Below are positions 35,749 through 44,306 of a stretch of DNA of 64,000 bases, in pieces. The DNA is from Sphingobacterium sp. (GTDB lineage: Bacteria > Bacteroidota > Bacteroidia > Sphingobacteriales > Sphingobacteriaceae): NCBI GenBank assembly GCA_031286695.1, contig JAITTY010000010.1:124001-188000 (forward strand), in the 5' to 3' direction. The notes below the pieces were generated by a model. The model did not search any database and was not told the DNA's origin. It saw only the letters and a list, made by a program, of their open reading frames with translations. Numbering within the stretch: the stretch's first letter is position 1; every line of letters begins with the position of its first letter. Position numbers and translations under genes: made by a program.

Positions 35749-37254
35749 ATGATGAGATTAAAGAAATACAGTGTTTTAATGCTCCTGCTAGGTGTTTTTG
35801 GTACAAGTCTGGCACAGACGGGACAGCATAAACAAGGGGATCCCGAAGAGAAGTATCGCCCACTTTACCATTTTACCCCACAGCGGGGTTGGATGAACGA
35901 TCCCAATGGACTGGTCTATCTGAACGGTAAATATCATCTTTTTTTTCAGCATAATCCCGAAAAGCCCGTTTGGGGGCCTATGCATTGGGGTCATGCGATC
36001 AGTAAAGATTTAATCCATTGGGACGAGCAGAAGATCGCATTGTACCCCGACAGTTTAGGAACTATTTTCTCTGGTAGCGCAGTGATCGATAAAGACAACA
36101 CGGCAGGTTTTGGAAAAGGTGCTATGGTTGCCATTTTTACCCATCACAATCATCAGGAAGAGGATCGAAAAACAGGATTGCATCAAAATCAAAGTTTGGC
36201 TTATAGTTTGGACCAGGGCCTTACTTGGACAAAGTATAAAGGAAATCCAGTTTTGCCGAATCCTGGTATATGGGATTTTAGAGATCCAAAGGTGATGTGG
36301 CATGCGCATAGCCAACGTTGGATTATGACCTTAGCTACAAAAGATTGTATTACTTTCTATTCTTCCAAAGATTTGAAAACATGGCAGAAAGAAAGTGAGT
36401 TTGGCAAAGAGTTGGGGGCTCATGGCGGTGTCTGGGAATGCCCTGATCTTATCCCCATGGACTATAAAGGAACTATAAAATGGGTTTTGTTGGTCAGCAT
36501 CAATCCAGGTGGACCCAACGGTGGTTCTGTAACACAATATTTTGTGGGTGACTTCGATGGGCATCAGTTCCGAACAGCGGATACTAACATAAAGTGGTTG
36601 GATTGGGGACCCGATAATTATGCCGGCGTAACTTGGAGTAATCTAGGGGATAGGCACCTGATGATTGGCTGGATGAGCAACTGGCAATATGCCAATGTGG
36701 TACCCACTACAAAATGGCGTTCTTCCTCAACCATACCCCGTGTTTTATCGTTGGATAAAATTGGACAGTCGTTCTATGTTGCAAGTACGGCACCCAAAGA
36801 AATTGAAACTGCATTCCGACCGCTTAAAAAATACCATGGCGGCGGAACGAAGGAAGTTTCGTTCGGGCAACATCTCCCGCAAGCGTACCGTTTGGACCTC
36901 AAAGATTTGAAGCAGCAGTCTTTTAAAGTGATCCTGTCAAATGAATCTGGTGACGAATTGGTTATTGGTTATCGTGAAGACCAAAATGCATATTACATCG
37001 ATCGCTCTAAGTCCGGTGAAGTGTCGTTTAATGAGGAATTCCCAAAGATAGCTTCAGCACAACGCCTGCTGAACAACGGAACGCTCTCTTTCAGCTTGTA
37101 TGTTGATGTGAGCTCTGTGGAGCTTTTTGCGGATCGAGGACTAACGGTAATGACCAGTTTATTTTTTCCGAACAGGCCGATAACCAAGCTGCGTATCGTT
37201 GGGGATAAAAAGTTGGAGTTTCAGGAAATCGGTATTTCTGCATTTAAGAGATAA
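35749..37254 (+). CDS. GH32 fructanase/levanase (exo-type, periplasmic)
   Basis: 501 residues from ATG 35749 (MMRLKKYSV); upstream in-frame TTG at 35698 rejected. A signal peptide ends at about residue 23 (GTSLAQT) with no lipobox, so it is probably periplasmic. Canonical GH32 motifs are present: WMNDPNG with nucleophile D51, WDFRDPKVMW (transition-state stabiliser), and ECPDLIPMDYKG (acid/base glutamate). The C-terminal beta-sandwich includes SVELFADRGLTVMTSLFFPN. It would release fructose from imported oligosaccharides for the permease and fructokinase. Levan versus inulin preference cannot be read. It is the last gene of the operon and is followed by a terminator. Confidence 0.95.
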   Translation: MMRLKKYSVLMLLLGVFGTSLAQTGQHKQGDPEEKYRPLYHFTPQRGWMNDPNGLVYLNGKYHLFFQHNPEKPVWGPMHWGHAISKDLIHWDEQKIALYPDSLGTIFSGSAVIDKDNTAGFGKGAMVAIFTHHNHQEEDRKTGLHQNQSLAYSLDQGLTWTKYKGNPVLPNPGIWDFRDPKVMWHAHSQRWIMTLATKDCITFYSSKDLKTWQKESEFGKELGAHGGVWECPDLIPMDYKGTIKWVLLVSINPGGPNGGSVTQYFVGDFDGHQFRTADTNIKWLDWGPDNYAGVTWSNLGDRHLMIGWMSNWQYANVVPTTKWRSSSTIPRVLSLDKIGQSFYVASTAPKEIETAFRPLKKYHGGGTKEVSFGQHLPQAYRLDLKDLKQQSFKVILSNESGDELVIGYREDQNAYYIDRSKSGEVSFNEEFPKIASAQRLLNNGTLSFSLYVDVSSVELFADRGLTVMTSLFFPNRPITKLRIVGDKKLEFQEIGISAFKR

Positions 37255-37273
37255 AACCCAAATTTACACGATT

Positions 37274-37306
37274 AAAGCGATCCCCGTTTTCACGAGGGAT
37301 CGCTTT
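37274..37306. terminator. Terminator between convergent GH32 and lyase-family genes
   Basis: AAAGCGATCCC (37274-37284) pairs with GGGATCGCTTT (37296-37306) around an 11-nt loop. It lies between the stops at 37254 (plus) and 37317 (minus) and has A/T tracts on both sides, so it can serve both genes. Confidence 0.8.
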
Positions 37307-37316
37307 ATGGTTTACA

Positions 37317-38465
37317 CTATTCCATATTATTGGTCTGATTTAAATGTACAGGCATTAGGGTGGGAAAAGTCCATGCAAAATGATTTTTCCTGTAGACAAT
37401 AGGACGATACATCAAGAGGTAAGAATCAAATTGGTGAGTTTTATAAATATCCTTCATGGCTTCCAATAGATTGGACGGCCAGACACCCGCTGCCAGGTTC
37501 AGCGTATCGACATCAGGATTGTAAAACCAGGGCCATTCTGTTGGATGTTGATTGTAATAGTATAGATATTCAATGGCCTTTCTGACCGATTTTCCGGCTT
37601 TCGAGACCGTAAATAGGTTTTCCCCTGTTGCATTGTATATACACCACATGGAAGCTGTCAGTGGAGCTAGCGAGAAGTATGTATACCATAAACCTTTCTC
37701 TTCCCGCTTTACTTCTTCAATAAGATGACCATCCGCTGCGATCTTTTCAAAAAGATCATTCTTAATCAGTGCTATTGTAAAAGAAAGTTCCTTTTGGTCA
37801 TCAAGAAAATTTGCCGAAAGTAAATTTGCAAACCTTGCCCAATCAGCAATATTATTTGGTCTTTCACGTAAGAAATGTGTCGCTTTTTGATAGACGTTGA
37901 TCGTCCAGTTTTTAAACTGATTAAGATCGTTCTCTGCCCAGAACGGATCGTTTTTAAGAAGTTCAGCCGCAATCATTAATCCGGCACCTGCATAAGAAAG
38001 AACAACTGGCCCGTCAAACTGGGAATATTTTTTATTGATGGTGGCCCAAGCATTCATGAAGTATAGGGCTTTTTGTACATATTTCTTTTCCCCGTTCAAC
38101 GTATAGGCGAGGGCCGTGCAATAAGCGGCAAAAGCGTCTGCATGGAGTTTTTTTGCCATTGCACGTTGGCCTTCTTTATCGCTATAAAAGCCAGGGACGC
38201 TAAAATCTTCGACAGCATGGTGATCAGTTAATAAAAGAGAATCAGCTAGCGTAATCAATTGCTTGTACGCAGTATATACTGGTTCGGATTTTTTGCTGAT
38301 CTGTGATTTTACAAAGCTGATCTGTGAAGTCGGGTGCATAAGGGATTGGGCATGGCAGTGAGAAGAAGCTGTAATAAAATAGATCAGACTCAAAGTTAAC
38401 CCTATTTTAATAAATTGAACCGTCGAGCGGCTGACCGTCCGAAAATAAGATCTAAAATTTTGCAT
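37317..38465 (-). CDS. Alginate-lyase-family (PL5/PL38-like) secreted protein
   Basis: A 382-residue protein with a long signal peptide (about 1-40, ending HCHAQ). The helical body matches the alginate_lyase family (PF05426-type toroid): SVPGFYSD, AFAAYCTALAYTLNGEKKYV, ALYFMNAWATINKKYSQFDG, VVLSYAGAGLMIAAELLK (about 154-171), RERPNNIADWARFANL (about 200-215) and TEWPWFYNPDVDTLN. Lyases with this fold cleave uronic-acid glycans by beta-elimination, leaving unsaturated uronate ends; PL38 members act on glucuronan and PL5 on mannuronan. The substrate here is unsettled. Its product type would suit the GH88 domain at 46154-48796, so I place it in the ECF/FecR-controlled PUL although it is transcribed away from it. 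No lipobox, so periplasmic. Confidence 0.72.
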   Translation of the reverse strand: MQNFRSYFRTVSRSTVQFIKIGLTLSLIYFITASSHCHAQSLMHPTSQISFVKSQISKKSEPVYTAYKQLITLADSLLLTDHHAVEDFSVPGFYSDKEGQRAMAKKLHADAFAAYCTALAYTLNGEKKYVQKALYFMNAWATINKKYSQFDGPVVLSYAGAGLMIAAELLKNDPFWAENDLNQFKNWTINVYQKATHFLRERPNNIADWARFANLLSANFLDDQKELSFTIALIKNDLFEKIAADGHLIEEVKREEKGLWYTYFSLAPLTASMWCIYNATGENLFTVSKAGKSVRKAIEYLYYYNQHPTEWPWFYNPDVDTLNLAAGVWPSNLLEAMKDIYKTHQFDSYLLMYRPIVYRKNHFAWTFPTLMPVHLNQTNNME

Positions 38466-38621
38466 GGTTTTAAATGGATATGTTTATCAATTGATTTCGC
38501 AGCTATGGGGGGACTAGCTCCTGCAAATTAAGAAAAAAATACAATAAGTTTACTGGGCTTCAGAAATTTGATTTGAATTATTGCAGCGAAGTAACTAACT
38601 TCATGCCTAGAATAATCAATT

Positions 38622-39221
38622 ATGGACATCGATCAAAATCTGCCTGAGAAAGAACTCTTGTGCCTACTCCATCATGGAGATATGCAGGCGTTTGATATTT
38701 TGTACCATCGCTATAGCCAAATTATTTACGCCAATATTCTTAAGTTTCTGAAAGATGAAACCACCGCTGAAGACTTACTTCAGGATGTTTTTCTACGTAT
38801 CTGGGAAAATAGATCGAAAATAGATCCCGAGCAATCTTTCGCCGCATTTCTGTTCACCTGCTCACGAAATATTACTTTTAATTTCAAGCGACGTCTGAAG
38901 TTAGAGATGGAATCGGAGATCCATCTCGCTTATGGAGTAGTGGAATCGGAGAATACCATTGATAAAGTGCTGGATTCAAAGGAAGCTTTAGTCTTGGTCG
39001 AGGAATTACTGAGCAGATTACCCAAACAACGCCAAAAAATATTCAGGCTGTCCAAGTTGGAAGGCAAAAGCTATCAAGAGATTGCCGAAGAAATGGGGAT
39101 TTCTATTGCTACAGTTCGCGATCATATTGTCAAAGCAAATAAGTTTATCCGAAGTGGCGCATTGCAGGATAGTGGATTTTCGTCATTGTTATTGGCATTG
39201 CTTCTCTATTCGACTAAATAA
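38622..39221 (+). CDS. ECF RNA polymerase sigma factor (FecI-like)
   Basis: A 199-residue ECF sigma factor. Region 2 is at about 22-90 (TAEDLLQDVFLRIWENRSKI, FLFTCSRNITFNFKRRLK) and region 4 at about 125-178, with SKLEGKSYQEIAEEMGISIA and TVRDHIVKANKFIRSG. The hydrophobic end SSLLLALLLYSTK is a family trait. It is followed by fecR (39286) and an STN-domain SusC (40735), the complete signalling set: when SusC binds substrate, its STN domain contacts FecR, which releases this sigma factor to transcribe the PUL. The 156-bp gap before it, shared with the divergent lyase gene, has no box I can place with confidence. Confidence 0.95.
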   Translation: MDIDQNLPEKELLCLLHHGDMQAFDILYHRYSQIIYANILKFLKDETTAEDLLQDVFLRIWENRSKIDPEQSFAAFLFTCSRNITFNFKRRLKLEMESEIHLAYGVVESENTIDKVLDSKEALVLVEELLSRLPKQRQKIFRLSKLEGKSYQEIAEEMGISIATVRDHIVKANKFIRSGALQDSGFSSLLLALLLYSTK

Positions 39222-39285
39222 AAAAAAATTTTCTGGAGCAGACCTTTATTTCACGCTGTGTGTATTTACTTTAAAATACAGTTCA

Positions 39286-40548
39286 GTGGAGACCAATAAA
39301 TCTAAAATAGACCAATTACTTCAAAAATATAAAGAAGGGAACTGTTCGCTCGAGGAGATCGAATGGCTACAGCATGCGCTTTCTACTACTGACACCAGTG
39401 ATCAGGATGCTATCGATCGGGCTATAATCGCTAGTTTACTACAACCTTCGTCTGTAAGTAAAATGAACGAATCGAGATTGAAAATAATGCTCGAAACCAT
39501 CAAAAAACAAATCCAGCAAGGAAAAGATAACTTATTGGAAAAAGGAGCGGAAGATAATATGCCGATCCAGAAGAAAACCATTCTCTCAATACGATGGCCC
39601 TATTGGGCTGCTGCCGCTTGTCTATTGCTCTTTGTTTTTTCAATGGTATTTTGGCAGCAGCAGACGAGCCTTGTCCAGGAGGACAGGAACCTGGTTGGAC
39701 TGAATGATACAAAGGGCGATGCTGTAAAGCCTGGCGGAACCAGTGCCACGCTTCGCTTGGCAGATGGTACACTTTTGGAACTCGATAAGCAGGCGTCGGG
39801 TATTGTGATGGGGGAAAGTATTACCTATCAAAATGGACAATCTATTGCTGATGGTTTAAGTAAACAAAGCCTGAAAGTAGATCCAAGCAAGGTTACGTTG
39901 GAGTTGACCACACCGCTTGGGGGGATGTATCAAATTACTTTACCTGACGGCACAAAAGTATGGCTTAATGCTGCCTCTTCTCTAAAATATCCGATGAGCT
40001 TTGCCAAAAATGAACGAAAAGTTATCCTGTTGGGAGAGGCCTTTTTCGAGGTGAGCAAAGATAGCTCCAGACCTTTCAAAGTGCTCAGTAAAGGACAGGA
40101 AATTGAGGTGCTTGGGACAGCATTCAATGTGAATGCTTATCCGGAAAATACGGCGATTAAGACGACCTTAATCAAAGGGAAGGTCAAATTATCAAACGAT
40201 AATCACGCTTCACAGGCAATATACCTTCGACCTGGTCAGCAATCGATTAATACCAATAATGGAAATATACAAGTTGCAAATGTAGATACAGAGCCGTTCA
40301 CGGCCTGGAAAGATGGCTTGTTTTATTTTGACGAAACACCGGTGTCGGATGCACTGCAGCAGATTGGTCGCTGGTATAATGTAGAAGTGAGGTATAAGGG
40401 CGAAGCGGCACAAACACATTTCTATGGTCGTATCAAACGAAACAAGCCACTCCGTGAAGTACTCGATGTATTGGAAGAAGGTGGGCTGCATTTTGAGCTG
40501 AGCAGAAGTCAGGAAAAAAATATCTTACTGGTGACACCATTGCAATAA
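39286..40548 (+). CDS. FecR-type anti-sigma factor
   Basis: 420 residues if started at GTG 39286. No ATG lies between the sigma stop at 39221 and the conserved N-terminal helices; the ATG at 39082 would run through the end of the sigma gene and add 68 unrelated residues. Cytoplasmic helices occupy about 1-95 (SKIDQLLQKYKEGNCSLEEI). A transmembrane segment lies at about 105-122 (YWAAAACLLLFVFSMVFW). The FecR domain lies at about 195-300 (LTTPLGGMYQITLPDGTKVW, LGEAFFEVSKDSSRPFKV) and the C-terminal DUF4974 at about 340-420 (FDETPVSDALQQIGRWYNVE). It crosses the inner membrane and relays the signal from SusC to the sigma factor. Confidence 0.9.
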   Translation: METNKSKIDQLLQKYKEGNCSLEEIEWLQHALSTTDTSDQDAIDRAIIASLLQPSSVSKMNESRLKIMLETIKKQIQQGKDNLLEKGAEDNMPIQKKTILSIRWPYWAAAACLLLFVFSMVFWQQQTSLVQEDRNLVGLNDTKGDAVKPGGTSATLRLADGTLLELDKQASGIVMGESITYQNGQSIADGLSKQSLKVDPSKVTLELTTPLGGMYQITLPDGTKVWLNAASSLKYPMSFAKNERKVILLGEAFFEVSKDSSRPFKVLSKGQEIEVLGTAFNVNAYPENTAIKTTLIKGKVKLSNDNHASQAIYLRPGQQSINTNNGNIQVANVDTEPFTAWKDGLFYFDETPVSDALQQIGRWYNVEVRYKGEAAQTHFYGRIKRNKPLREVLDVLEEGGLHFELSRSQEKNILLVTPLQ

Positions 40549-40625
40549 AACCTTAAATATTGATGAAAAAAGAAATGATCATAGACTCCTCTTAACCTGG
40601 AGAAAGGTATAGGCAAGACAAAAAG

Positions 40626-40647
40626 GGCAGTGCTGGGGGGCACTGCC
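40626..40647 (+). terminator. Hairpin between fecR and susC
   Basis: GGCAGTGC (40626-40633) pairs with GCACTGCC (40640-40647) around loop TGGGGG, preceded by AAAAG and followed by TTAAATT. It lies 78 bp after fecR and 88 bp before susC. It probably ends most sigma/anti-sigma transcripts so susC is expressed from its own, sigma-dependent promoter, but the T-tail is weak. Confidence 0.55.
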
Positions 40648-40734
40648 TTAAATTGGATGCATATACTTACAAGTGTTGCCCGAGGGCAAATTTTTGATAA
40701 CCATTTATAAATAACATACAAACCGTACAAACAT

Positions 40735-43700
40735 ATGATTTTTTATCCATTTGTTAGGCTACACCCGTGGAGTTTAACTTTACGAAGTATACTGATTATG
40801 AAATTAATCGTACTCATTTCTTTACTGACTGCGATGCAACTGTTTGCAGAAGGAAATGCGCAGACCATAAACTTAACCGCAAAGCATGTGACCTTAAACC
40901 AGGTGATGCGTGATCTCCAAAAACAGAGTGGTGTCAATTTTTTCTTGAATGGCAAGTCGCTGGCACAGACTCGCTTGTCAGTCAATATACAGCATGCTAA
41001 ATTGGAAGATGCATTAAATGCTATCGTGATACCCTTGAATTTGGAGTGGATTAAAAAAGATGAGGTGGTCGTGATAAAACCTAAAAGAAATTCACTAATT
41101 GCTGAACACAAAGAAGTCCTGCAGCGGAGCATCGGCGGTAAAGTCGTCAATGGAAAAGGGCAGACCCTTGTAGGAACGACCGTTACCGTGAAAGGAACTA
41201 ATATCTCCACGGTGACAGATCAAGATGGGAGATTTACCATCCAGTTGCCTGCCGAGAACGGGACCTTGGTATTTTCGAATGTAGGCTACCAAGGTTTAGA
41301 AAAAAATGTCAGTGGCAACGAAGAATTGAATATTGTGCTTCAAGAGGTGGTAAGTGGTCTGGATGAGGTAGTTGTCGTGGGCTATGGTAGCCAGAAACGA
41401 GCCAATGTGATTGGTGCGGTATCAACTGTGAGTGGAAGCTCATTGGAAAATCGGTCCACCTCTACGTTAACATCTTCTTTAGCAGGGCTTGCAGCAGGAG
41501 TTAATGTGCAGACCTCAACGGGAAAACCTGGAGCTGATGGCGCTAATATACTTATCCGTGGAAAGGGAACCTTGAACAATACATCACCTTTAGTCGTCAT
41601 CGATGGTATCGTAGGATCTATGGATGCAGTAAATCCCAATGATGTGGAATCAATTTCTATTCTAAAAGATGCTGCAACAGCAGCAATTTATGGCTCTTTA
41701 GGCTCCAATGGTGTTATTCTAATTACAACTAAAAAGGGCGCCAAAGGGAAAAATAATGTCTCCTATACCGGAATGGTCTCTATGCTTCGACCTAATAATG
41801 TGCCCGAATTTATTACTGATTATGCGCAGCATATGCGCCTAGTCAATGAAGGATTTAAAAATTTGGGACGGGCAGCTGTGTATACCGATGCGACAATCAA
41901 TCTTTGGGAAGAAGCAAAGAAAAATCCAACAGGGCTAACCGAATTTGGTATTCCAAATGAGGTCGCTTATCCAAATACCAATTGGGGCGATGTACTTTTT
42001 GGACAACGGAAGCTTTTACAAAATCACAATCTGTCCTTAAATGGTGGCAACGAGAATACGCAATACCTCTTTTCAGTAGGATATTTCAACAATCCAGGTA
42101 CGATGCCTGAAACTGGAGCGGATAAGATACGTATGCGTATCAATTTGCAATCGAAAGTTGCTAAGTTTTTGACCGTAGGAACGCAGACCTTTGGTGATCT
42201 GCAAAACTTGAGCGTAGCCGATGTTGCTACCGCATATTCCTACCAAACCCAAACTGTACCTGGAGTTTATCCTTATTATAATGGAGCTTATGGTTTTCCA
42301 GCTGCTGCCGAAGAGTCCGCCACAGCAAATAATGCATTGGCTTTTCTCAATGGGATGGGCGGAAAGAACCAGGTCAATCGATTCAATACGACAATTTTTG
42401 CGAAATTAAATCTGATGAAGGGGCTGGAGTTTGAGTCAAAGGTAAATTACAATTATGCGTATACCGAGACCAATTCCCATCAGGTGCCTTATGAAAAATG
42501 GAATTTCGCAACGAACAAATTGAGTACAGCAGCACTATCTTCGGGGCAAATAACAACCCAATATGGATTGACTAAGAGCTACAATGTGATCATTGATAAT
42601 GTATTGCGCTACTCAGGTTCTTTTGGTAAACATGATGTGGGCGGAATTTTAGGTTATAATGAGCAATACTTCAACCAGTATAATATTGGTGCAGCCAAAC
42701 TTGGCCTTGTGCATCCCGATTTAACAACGTTTAACTCCGCGACGACGATGAGTTCCATCACCGGTGATGAGCTTGATTATGGATTGCGTTCCTTTTTCGG
42801 TAGAGCCAATTACGCTTATGCGAATAAATATCTAGCTGAAGCAGTTGTACGTTACGATGGATCTTCGCGATTTGGAACCGCCAAACGTTGGGGCTTCTTT
42901 CCCGCATTCTCCGCAGGATGGCGTATTTCGGAAGAATCATTTATGACGCCACTTAAATCATTTCTGAATGATTTGCGAATAAGGGCCTCCTGGGGGAAAA
43001 CCGGAAATAATGCCTCTCCGGGTAATTACGATCACCTTCCTGCGTATGGTACTGTCAACTACTCATTCAATAATCAGGCTGTTCGTGGTTTAGCACAAAC
43101 TAAATTGGGCAACGATCTGCTGCACTGGGAAACCACCACCACCACAAATGTGGGCTTTACAGCTACAGCCTTGAAAAATAAATTGACAGTCGAATTTGAT
43201 GCCTATCGCGCTTATACGGATGGCATCCTTTACGTTCCAACTATTCCAGCGACAACAGGAACCGCTACCGCAGCAACGATGAATATCGCCGAAGTCAGTA
43301 AACGTGGACTTGAACTGACCTTGGGGTACCAAGATAAGATCAATGAATTTAAATTCGGCATATCAGCCAATTTTGCCTACAATACCAATCGGGTAGAGAA
43401 ATATAAAGGTGCACTATCAGAAGGCTATGTAACAGATGCTGCTGGTAATCGTGTTTATCAGTCCAATATTGGTATGGTGTCTACTGGTGTCAACCAACGG
43501 ATTATCGAAGGGCACGAAATCAATGAATTCTATTTGTACAATGTGTATAAGGGTTCGGGAAATCACTTCTTGACCGATGGTTCTGTTGATAAAAACGGAG
43601 GACCGCGGGATGGTATGATCCGTACAGAACAGGATATGGACTGGCTGAAAGCAATGGTAGCCGCAGGCTATTCATTCCAGCCTGCCGACGGCATAGACCC

Positions 43701-44301
43701 TACCAAGATCTGGTATGGTGATTTGATTTATTCGGATATGAATGGCGATGGTATTTATGGGAATGTGTATGACCAAAGATTTATGGGTAAGAGAGAAACA
43801 CCCGCTTTTAATTATGGGCTTAGTGTCAACATGGCTTATAAAGGGTTCGATGCCTCTATGATCTGGTCTGCGTCTTCAGGAATGTCTTATTATTGGAATG
43901 AACTTTATCTCAATTCATCCATCGTCGCGCAAGGTAAATCTGTTCCGGCTTTGGTAGCCAACAATCATTATTACTATAATGCAGCGAATCCCGCAGACCC
44001 CAATAATCACACCGATGGGTATTATCCCCGTTTAAAAGCAGAGACAGATGCGCAGAATGGCCGGACAAGCGATTATTATTTGTATAATGCTTCTTTCGTG
44101 AAGTTGCGTAATCTCCAACTTGGTTATACACTTCCAGAAAGCTTGGTCCGCCGCCTCTCGATGGCTAAACTACGTATTTATTTGGCGGGTGAAAATCTGC
44201 TGACATGGACTAAATATCCGGGGCTAGATCCAGAAATTGGAACAACCGCCAATTATCCAACAATGCGTCAATACTCAGTGGGTCTAAATCTTACTTTTTA
44301 A
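40735..44301 (+). CDS. SusC-like TonB-dependent transducer with STN domain
   Basis: An 1188-residue receptor. After a signal peptide (ending about 42, AEGNAQ) comes an STN domain at about 45-112 (VTLNQVMRDLQKQSGVNFFL, LEDALNAIVIPLNLEWIKKD), which signals to FecR. Then follow the regulatory-like beta-sandwich (about 132-205), the SusC signature SGLDEVVVVGYGSQKRANVI (about 208-227), the plug (ILKDAATAAIYGSLGSNGVI) and the barrel ending QYSVGLNLTF. The STN domain together with the upstream sigma/FecR pair shows trans-envelope autoregulation. It imports the oligosaccharides handled by the downstream GH88-GH29 and GH29 enzymes. An in-frame ATG at codon 22 is an alternative start. Confidence 0.95.
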   Translation: MIFYPFVRLHPWSLTLRSILIMKLIVLISLLTAMQLFAEGNAQTINLTAKHVTLNQVMRDLQKQSGVNFFLNGKSLAQTRLSVNIQHAKLEDALNAIVIPLNLEWIKKDEVVVIKPKRNSLIAEHKEVLQRSIGGKVVNGKGQTLVGTTVTVKGTNISTVTDQDGRFTIQLPAENGTLVFSNVGYQGLEKNVSGNEELNIVLQEVVSGLDEVVVVGYGSQKRANVIGAVSTVSGSSLENRSTSTLTSSLAGLAAGVNVQTSTGKPGADGANILIRGKGTLNNTSPLVVIDGIVGSMDAVNPNDVESISILKDAATAAIYGSLGSNGVILITTKKGAKGKNNVSYTGMVSMLRPNNVPEFITDYAQHMRLVNEGFKNLGRAAVYTDATINLWEEAKKNPTGLTEFGIPNEVAYPNTNWGDVLFGQRKLLQNHNLSLNGGNENTQYLFSVGYFNNPGTMPETGADKIRMRINLQSKVAKFLTVGTQTFGDLQNLSVADVATAYSYQTQTVPGVYPYYNGAYGFPAAAEESATANNALAFLNGMGGKNQVNRFNTTIFAKLNLMKGLEFESKVNYNYAYTETNSHQVPYEKWNFATNKLSTAALSSGQITTQYGLTKSYNVIIDNVLRYSGSFGKHDVGGILGYNEQYFNQYNIGAAKLGLVHPDLTTFNSATTMSSITGDELDYGLRSFFGRANYAYANKYLAEAVVRYDGSSRFGTAKRWGFFPAFSAGWRISEESFMTPLKSFLNDLRIRASWGKTGNNASPGNYDHLPAYGTVNYSFNNQAVRGLAQTKLGNDLLHWETTTTTNVGFTATALKNKLTVEFDAYRAYTDGILYVPTIPATTGTATAATMNIAEVSKRGLELTLGYQDKINEFKFGISANFAYNTNRVEKYKGALSEGYVTDAAGNRVYQSNIGMVSTGVNQRIIEGHEINEFYLYNVYKGSGNHFLTDGSVDKNGGPRDGMIRTEQDMDWLKAMVAAGYSFQPADGIDPTKIWYGDLIYSDMNGDGIYGNVYDQRFMGKRETPAFNYGLSVNMAYKGFDASMIWSASSGMSYYWNELYLNSSIVAQGKSVPALVANNHYYYNAANPADPNNHTDGYYPRLKAETDAQNGRTSDYYLYNASFVKLRNLQLGYTLPESLVRRLSMAKLRIYLAGENLLTWTKYPGLDPEIGTTANYPTMRQYSVGLNLTF

Positions 44302-44306
44302 TCCGA

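Noticed and set aside
39082..39285. ATG at 39082 as the fecR start
   Set aside because: It would make 68 extra residues that are the sigma gene read in another frame; the FecR-like sequence begins only after the GTG at 39286.
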